A DNA stretch of 64,000 bases from Gonatopus flavifemur (taxonomy: Eukaryota > Arthropoda > Insecta > Hymenoptera > Dryinidae). The translations under genes and the position numbers were made by a program. Below, piece by piece: positions 58,849 through 64,000 of this stretch (within the stretch, counting starts at the first letter, position 1; every line of letters starts with the position of its first letter). The notes below the pieces were generated by a model. The model was not told where the DNA came from. It searched no databases and worked only from the letters and a program-made list of their open reading frames with translations. The stretch covers positions 3,720,001-3,784,000 of the forward strand of contig JAFFJZ010000012.1 in NCBI GenBank assembly GCA_018340375.1, read 5' to 3'.

Positions 58849-60147
58849 CACGGTGTATAATATAGGTGATGAAAGTACGAAATTTCGTTGTGATCTTTTT
58901 GGGGCCCTTCGTATATCTGCCATACGTGGCGCCACATGCTTTAGAGTACCAATACGGCGACCGTTCATGCTATATATATACGTTATATGTATTTATTATT
59001 TCATTCTTACTACTCGTTATGTTTATTTATTAGTGTAAATGTAATTTTTCAAAGTTTTCAAGTAGAATTCTCAAATTGAATTGTATTTTATTGAAATTCA
59101 CTTTTAGTTCCAGTTTCGATTGAAAAATAACTCGTTGCTTATGAATTTCGTTTTCCCATTTTTTTCAGTAAATGGCAAAAATGTGCATTGATACAAAATA
59201 GAGTGTACATGACCATGAAGATATAGCAAAATTTGATGAGTTTTCCATTGGAATAGTCCATTGAATCGAACCAAATCTTATGCGAAATTTTGAGATTATG
59301 AGATATTGAGATTTTGAGAATACCGCATATTTTCACAGCATTAGATCAACGTTCAACATTTTTTTTGGCACTTTAAATATGGATCTCTTTTCTATTCCAG
59401 CTTTCAATCTATATCTACATGTTGGAATTGCCCATATTCGAACCATTTTGATATTTTATTGAAATCGAATCGACCTTTAAATAATGCGAAATGGAATGAT
59501 CTCCTTATGTACATAGGAGTTGATTCATTTTCAAATGAATTTATTTAAATTATTCACAGCATTTCAATAGATTATTCTGTCCCCGGGAAAAAACCATTAG
59601 ATCTATTCAGATCTCAGTAGATCTGATCAGATCTTGGTACATCTGGTTAGATCTGATTAGATCTCGGTAGATCTGAATCGAATATCACATTTAATTCTAA
59701 TAAGCAATTGGTAGTTCAATTATCAGGAAATTTGTGATGTCTGTCTATATATGAATTCGATTTTGCACATATATTGTGACAAATACAAGCCAAAATCGCA
59801 GTTTTTCAGATCTCAACAGATCTATTTAGATCTGACCAAAAGTTAGATCTGGTCAGATCTGATCATTTTTTCTCGGGTAGAAGAACGAGATTCACCAGAT
59901 TATACATGAAAAATATATAAAAACTCAAGAAATAAAAAGGTCTTCAATGAAATTAGATTAACCAATTCAGCTTATAATACGAGGTTACATGTCACCTTGA
60001 TCAGCTATATTGGTACACTATTGTCAACCATTGTGGATGCTAAATACATGTGGCACCACAAGTGGCGAATATGTGAAGGGCCCCAAAAAGATCACAGAAA
60101 TCCTAGGGGACAAAGCCTCAGTATCATCACCTATATTATACACCGTG
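58849..60147. mobile_element. 1.3-kb non-autonomous element with 8-bp target duplication
   Basis: Tips CACGGTGTATAATATAGGTG / CACCTATATTATACACCGTG with arms of about 110 bp that share GTGATCTTTTTGGGGCCCTT and its complement. GTCCCGTA flanks both sides (58841-58848, 60148-60155). No transposase. It sits between the first and second segments of the transposase-like gene and contains a smaller AGATCT-rich element. Confidence 0.82.
59581..59876. mobile_element. AGATCT-rich nested MITE
   Basis: CCCGGGAAAAAACCATTAGA at the left pairs with TCATTTTTTCTCGGG at the right. Each end carries a run of AGATCT hexamers at mostly 10-bp spacing: seven from about 59597 and five up to about 59862. There is no clear target duplication. 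It is nested within 58849-60147. Confidence 0.7.
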
Positions 60148-60414
60148 GTCCCGTACAATCCAGATATCAACATTCCCATAGTACACAGTAATTACTAATG
60201 AATTTTGAAAAATTAATTCTAGACAGAGCTCAAAAGTAGTTTATCTTTCAGGATTTATTATTTTGTGTGTTGTTTGGGATATATACACACGTTACGTCAC
60301 AGTCAACAATTAAGTGCTTTGTTATTTTGTATAAAAAGTATGCAAAGTCAATTTCAGTTTAGAAATGCAAGTTTCGAAGTGAACACTCAAAAAACGTATT
60401 TAATTTATAGATTA

Positions 60415-60644
60415 CCCAGGCGAAAAAATTCTGTCGAATTTCTGTAAAATTTCAATGGAATTCATGTCAGGATTTGGTTCAATGCAAACTTTATGGCATT
60501 TCTAAAGGAATTCCATGTGAAAATGAAATCTCTATAGAAATTCCATAGGAAATTGATGTAGAAAAACATGATTCCGTGGAAATTTCATAGAATTTCTATA
60601 GGACCAAATTCTGACAGAAATTGTACAAAATTTTTCCGCCTGGG
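60415..60644. mobile_element. 230-bp MITE, TA target
   Basis: Tips CCCAGGCGAAAAAATTCTG / AATTTTTCCGCCTGGG, with TA at 60413-60414 and 60645-60646. The interior is a palindromic series of AATTTC/GAAATT words. Probably mariner-type. Confidence 0.75.
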
Positions 60645-60784
60645 TATTCATGTATTTTAATGCTTGCATTGATAGTCAATTATATTCTTTCCACTGTTGT
60701 GACTTAATTATCTCGAATTTTTAGATTCGACAAAGTTAATCAAATGATACATGAACATCGTGATTTGAATGTTCATCATTAATA

Positions 60785-60889
60785 CCCACAAAGCACCCTG
60801 GCTGCTATGTATTCATAAAGAATTCTTTATGAATTCTTTCTGAACTGACATAACGAGAATTCATTTGAAACATGCTTGTGCTGTGTGGA
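60785..60889. mobile_element. AGCAC-tipped MITE, copy 4
   Basis: CCCACAAAGCACC at the left, GTGCTGTGTGG at the right, and a core with TTCATAAAGAATTCTTTATG. It lies in an intron of the transposase-like gene. Confidence 0.6.
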
Positions 60890-63800
60890 TATTGTTAGAC
60901 TAAAATGCACAATGAGTTGAAAAATACCTCGGAGAATTTACTTTGATGAGTTGAGGAAAATAATTAAAAATTCAACGAGTTATTGATAAAAATGAAACTG
61001 TTACTATACAAATATATTTAAATGTCACGTGTTGATCAATGAAAGGATCAGACGTTCAAAAATTAATTATTGATTGTAGATGAAAAGTATTCATACGTGT
61101 TTTCAAGCTGATCAAGTCGAACGTTTGCGAACTTTGTTGACCCATTGATGAATTACGAATCGTTTTTTCATTTGCACATTTTAATTGTTATTATTGAATG
61201 TTATCATTTGCCAATGTCTTTTCAAATCGTAGACCACAAAAAAAATTCTACTCGTGAATCCACTGATACACCTTGCAGTTCATCCACTTCTATAGAGATA
61301 GATGTTTCCGATGATTCACACTGTAATTTGTCAAATTCTTCAGAGTCTAGGGTACAGTTTGAACAGTCAGGATTTGAATATAATTCACTTCAAAACTTTG
61401 CAAAAAGCTCACACTATTTTTTTTCAAGGAAATAGAATCAAATAAATCACGGTTAAAACCAGCCCAAGAGGGAGCTGCGAAAACGATACAAATATTAGAA
61501 AGTGAGTTGAGTAGTGCTATCTTGAGAAGGGATTCTGGTTTGAGGAAAGAAAATACTGAACAGCAGATCAATAAATTGAGGAAAGAACTTGAAATAGCTC
61601 GAAAATCACTCAAATACAAAAAACGTAACGCTGAGTATTAACGAGATTACAGGGTAAAGCGAAAGGCATTGCTGAAAGACGTTGTGGTTAATAATCTAGC
61701 TTTACAAGATAAATTAAGAATGCATGGAACTGCTGGTCGTCCTCAACTAGAAAAATATCAACCAGAGCTTCTTAAAGTTCTTACCGAAATCGCAACTTTT
61801 GGTGGAGGTGCAGATGAAAGGCGCCGTACCGAAATGATCAGAAGTTGCAAAACTCTTGACGATTTGGTGAAGGAATTGAAGATAGCAGGTTTCCATCTTT
61901 CGAGGAGTGCTACTTATTTTAGATTACTCCCTAGAAATTCTTGTACCGTAGAAGGTAAGAAGCACATCACTACTGTGCCAGTCAAATTGACAAAAGCTAC
62001 AAACGACTTACATAGGAGCCATCCGGATGCTAGTTTCTGCACTGCATCCATTCGCGCTTTGGAGTCTCTAGCGTCGATTCTTGGACCAGCCCAAGTTTTA
62101 TTCTTATCTCAGGTTAGGAAAATTCAACTGTCAATTTTGTACAAACTCGCATGAGATCAGGAATTTATTTATCTTTCAAAGAAAATTATAATTTATATTT
62201 CAATGAACTATTTCACAATATTATACTTTGAAGATTGATATTGAAACTTTTTTCGGTACTAGTATGTTTAGTAACGTAATTCAAGCTTTTTTGAATCCGC
62301 TTGTGTATTTTACACAGAACACGGTGGACAATTTTGTGTTAAAAACGGTCCATTCAAAATTCGTGTTGATGAAAATGAACAAAGAAAATGATCAAATTGA
62401 CAGATTCTTGATAATATTTTGATTGTTATCAACACTTTTGTTTTAATTTCTCACATTCCTTGTGTTAATATTTGATAAACAATTTTTTTTAGTGGATCGT
62501 TTCAGACATGCACGTGTGTTGAAAATACGCTCAATTTTTCACCTTGCAATAAGTGAAAATCTGTTGAGAATTTAGTCGTTTTGCTGATATCGAAGTTGTA
62601 ATTACAACGTAGGAGGCTTTACCAAAATCATTGAATGTATATTTTCTTTATTGAGCTAGACTGTTAAGCTTTTATTAAACTAGGCCGTCAATTCTAACAT
62701 GATTATTTTTTCTGCGTTTATAAATAATTACTTCTATGTTAGGATGATCAAGCACGTGTACCTATCGGAAAGACTGCTGTGGAGAAACAAGCGCCGTTTC
62801 TAATGCATATGCAGTATCGAGTGCGACTGCCGGATCACGATTGGGTTGTGGCAGAAAAACATAAACTTATACCTTCTGTATATGCTGGTATTAGGATCAA
62901 AGAGCAAGGCATGGGACAACCAGAAGCAGTCACATACAGTGGATCTACATATGTTGCTATTACATCAGGAAAACATTCTTCTTCATCTGCACGTTCTCAC
63001 GGAACAGACTTGGAACGATTATTAGATCTCGAAGAATTCAAATCTTTAGCAAAAACTGATGAAGGTGATGTCAAACCGATAGTTATCATCACAGTTGATG
63101 GAGGACCTGATGAAAATCCCAGGTTCCCAAAAGTGATTGCTCAAGGGATTTCCCATTTCAAAAAATGGGATCTTGATGGAATTTTTGTTGTTACTAACGC
63201 TCCTGGCAGAAGTTGTTTCAATCGTGTAGAGCGTCGCATGGCTCCCTTAAGTCATCAATTAGCAGGAGTAGTGTTGCCGCATGATTCATTTGGAAGTCAT
63301 TTAAATGATCGTGGTAAAACAGTAGACGAAGAACTCGAATTAAAAAACTTTGGTGAAGCTGGAAAGGTGCTTGCTCAAATATGGAATGCTCTGATTGTAG
63401 ATGGAGAACCAATTATCGCTGAATATAAAGATCCTCAATCAGAGAATGCTGATGAATTGTCTAGTTGCACACCAGAGTGATACGCCACACATGTACGTGA
63501 ACCACAATATTTGTTGCAAATCGCCAAATGCAATGATGTAGAATGTTGTGGAACTCTACGAAGCAGCTTGCGGATGATTTTGAGAGACGGTTTTCTTCCA
63601 CCCCCTTGTCCTATAAAACAGTCTCCCATGTTAACTATACCTCAACCTAAGGATCAACGTGGCGCAGATTTCTGTTCGCTTTTTCCACGGCTTTCTCTCA
63701 ATAGCGAGATTCCAATCAAACCTAATTTCAAAGTACAACCGTATGACTTTTATTGTCCAACAGTTCAAAACGATTTAACTGGACGTGTCTGTCAAACATG

Positions 63801-64000
63801 TAATCTATATTCTGCATCGAAAAAAAAACCTTCTCAATCATCGTCGAACAGCTCACAACTACCAATGTGCACGCACTGAAAAAATTCAACCCATCAGTAT
63901 TGTCTGTCGTCGAGATGACCCAAAATTTTGTATCATACGTGATTCTCAATGTGATACCGAAGTAGGAGAATAGTATGATGATGAAGATATTGATGTTGAA

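Larger units (their letters stand above)
58523..63972 (+). pseudogene. decayed DDE-transposase-like gene, multi-exon
   Basis: Segments: an N-terminal exon 58523-58741 (73 codons, ending FFLKQ at a GTTAGT donor); a Ser-rich part about 61145-61427; 61429-62112; 62743-63477; and a C-terminal part to the window end. The third segment has a coiled coil, RAKRK-like basic region and an HTH-like stretch (TLDDLVKELKIAGFHLSRSA). The fourth starts DDQARVPIGKTA, then TVDGGPDENPRFP and NAPGRSCFNRVERRMAPLS. I read these as D, D and E of an RNase H-fold transposase. A Cys-rich tail (KCNDVECC) follows. Lesions: frame change at a T8 run (about 61420), stop at 61639, stop at 63478, frame change near an A run at about 63825, and a further stop at 63971. 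The join of the first exon to the second is not phase-consistent. Family membership is inference; decay is directly visible. Confidence 0.6.

Overview
The window is AT-rich eukaryotic nuclear DNA, almost certainly from an insect. The genes have many short GT-AG introns (often 60-100 bp), and every recognisable gene is a conserved metazoan single-copy type. A hymenopteran such as a parasitoid wasp would fit, but nothing here proves the order. No virus, plasmid, CRISPR array or bacterial operon was seen.

Layout. 1-7.9 kb is a transposon graveyard. A long-inverted-repeat element at 1143-4702 carries a 206-bp tandem repeat, and two other elements have inserted precisely into it: one with a TA duplication and one piggyBac-type at TTAA. 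7.9-11.6 kb holds the 3' two thirds of a PHLPP-type leucine-rich-repeat phosphatase (+). 11.6-21.3 kb is gene-poor, with a 254-bp near-perfect palindrome. 21.3-28.3 kb is a GPCPD1-type glycerophosphodiester phosphodiesterase (+). 30.7-34 kb is a compact cluster: RNA polymerase III subunit RPC9/CRCP (+), DENR (-) and protein phosphatase inhibitor 2 (+). 36.3-37.7 kb is an intronless TBC1D12/14-type Rab GAP (+). 40.4-43.6 kb is a GGNBP2 homologue (+). 44.5-46 kb is mitochondrial 3-oxoacyl-ACP synthase OXSM (-). From 47 kb to the right end the DNA is accessory: fold-back elements, MITEs with clear target-site duplications, two related satellite families (156-bp and 154-bp units, with an orientation switch), a hAT-like element carrying a decayed gene fragment, and a decayed DDE-transposase-like gene at 58.5-64 kb.

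The housekeeping genes do not form one pathway: signalling and phosphatase control (PHLPP, inhibitor 2), lipid catabolism (GPCPD1), Pol III transcription (RPC9), translation re-initiation (DENR), membrane traffic (TBC), and mitochondrial fatty-acid synthesis (OXSM). Exon models were built by hand from GT-AG sites and reading phase. All complete models give an integral number of codons.

The most interesting material is in the mobile fraction: a transposase family with a readable D-D-E pattern and an intron placed just before the first D, a non-autonomous hAT-like element with 640-bp arms that carries a captured gene piece, a MITE core with AGATCT hexamers phased at 10 bp, a long palindrome whose arm differences mostly keep G-U pairing on one strand, and a satellite whose 156-bp unit preserves a 52-residue reading frame.
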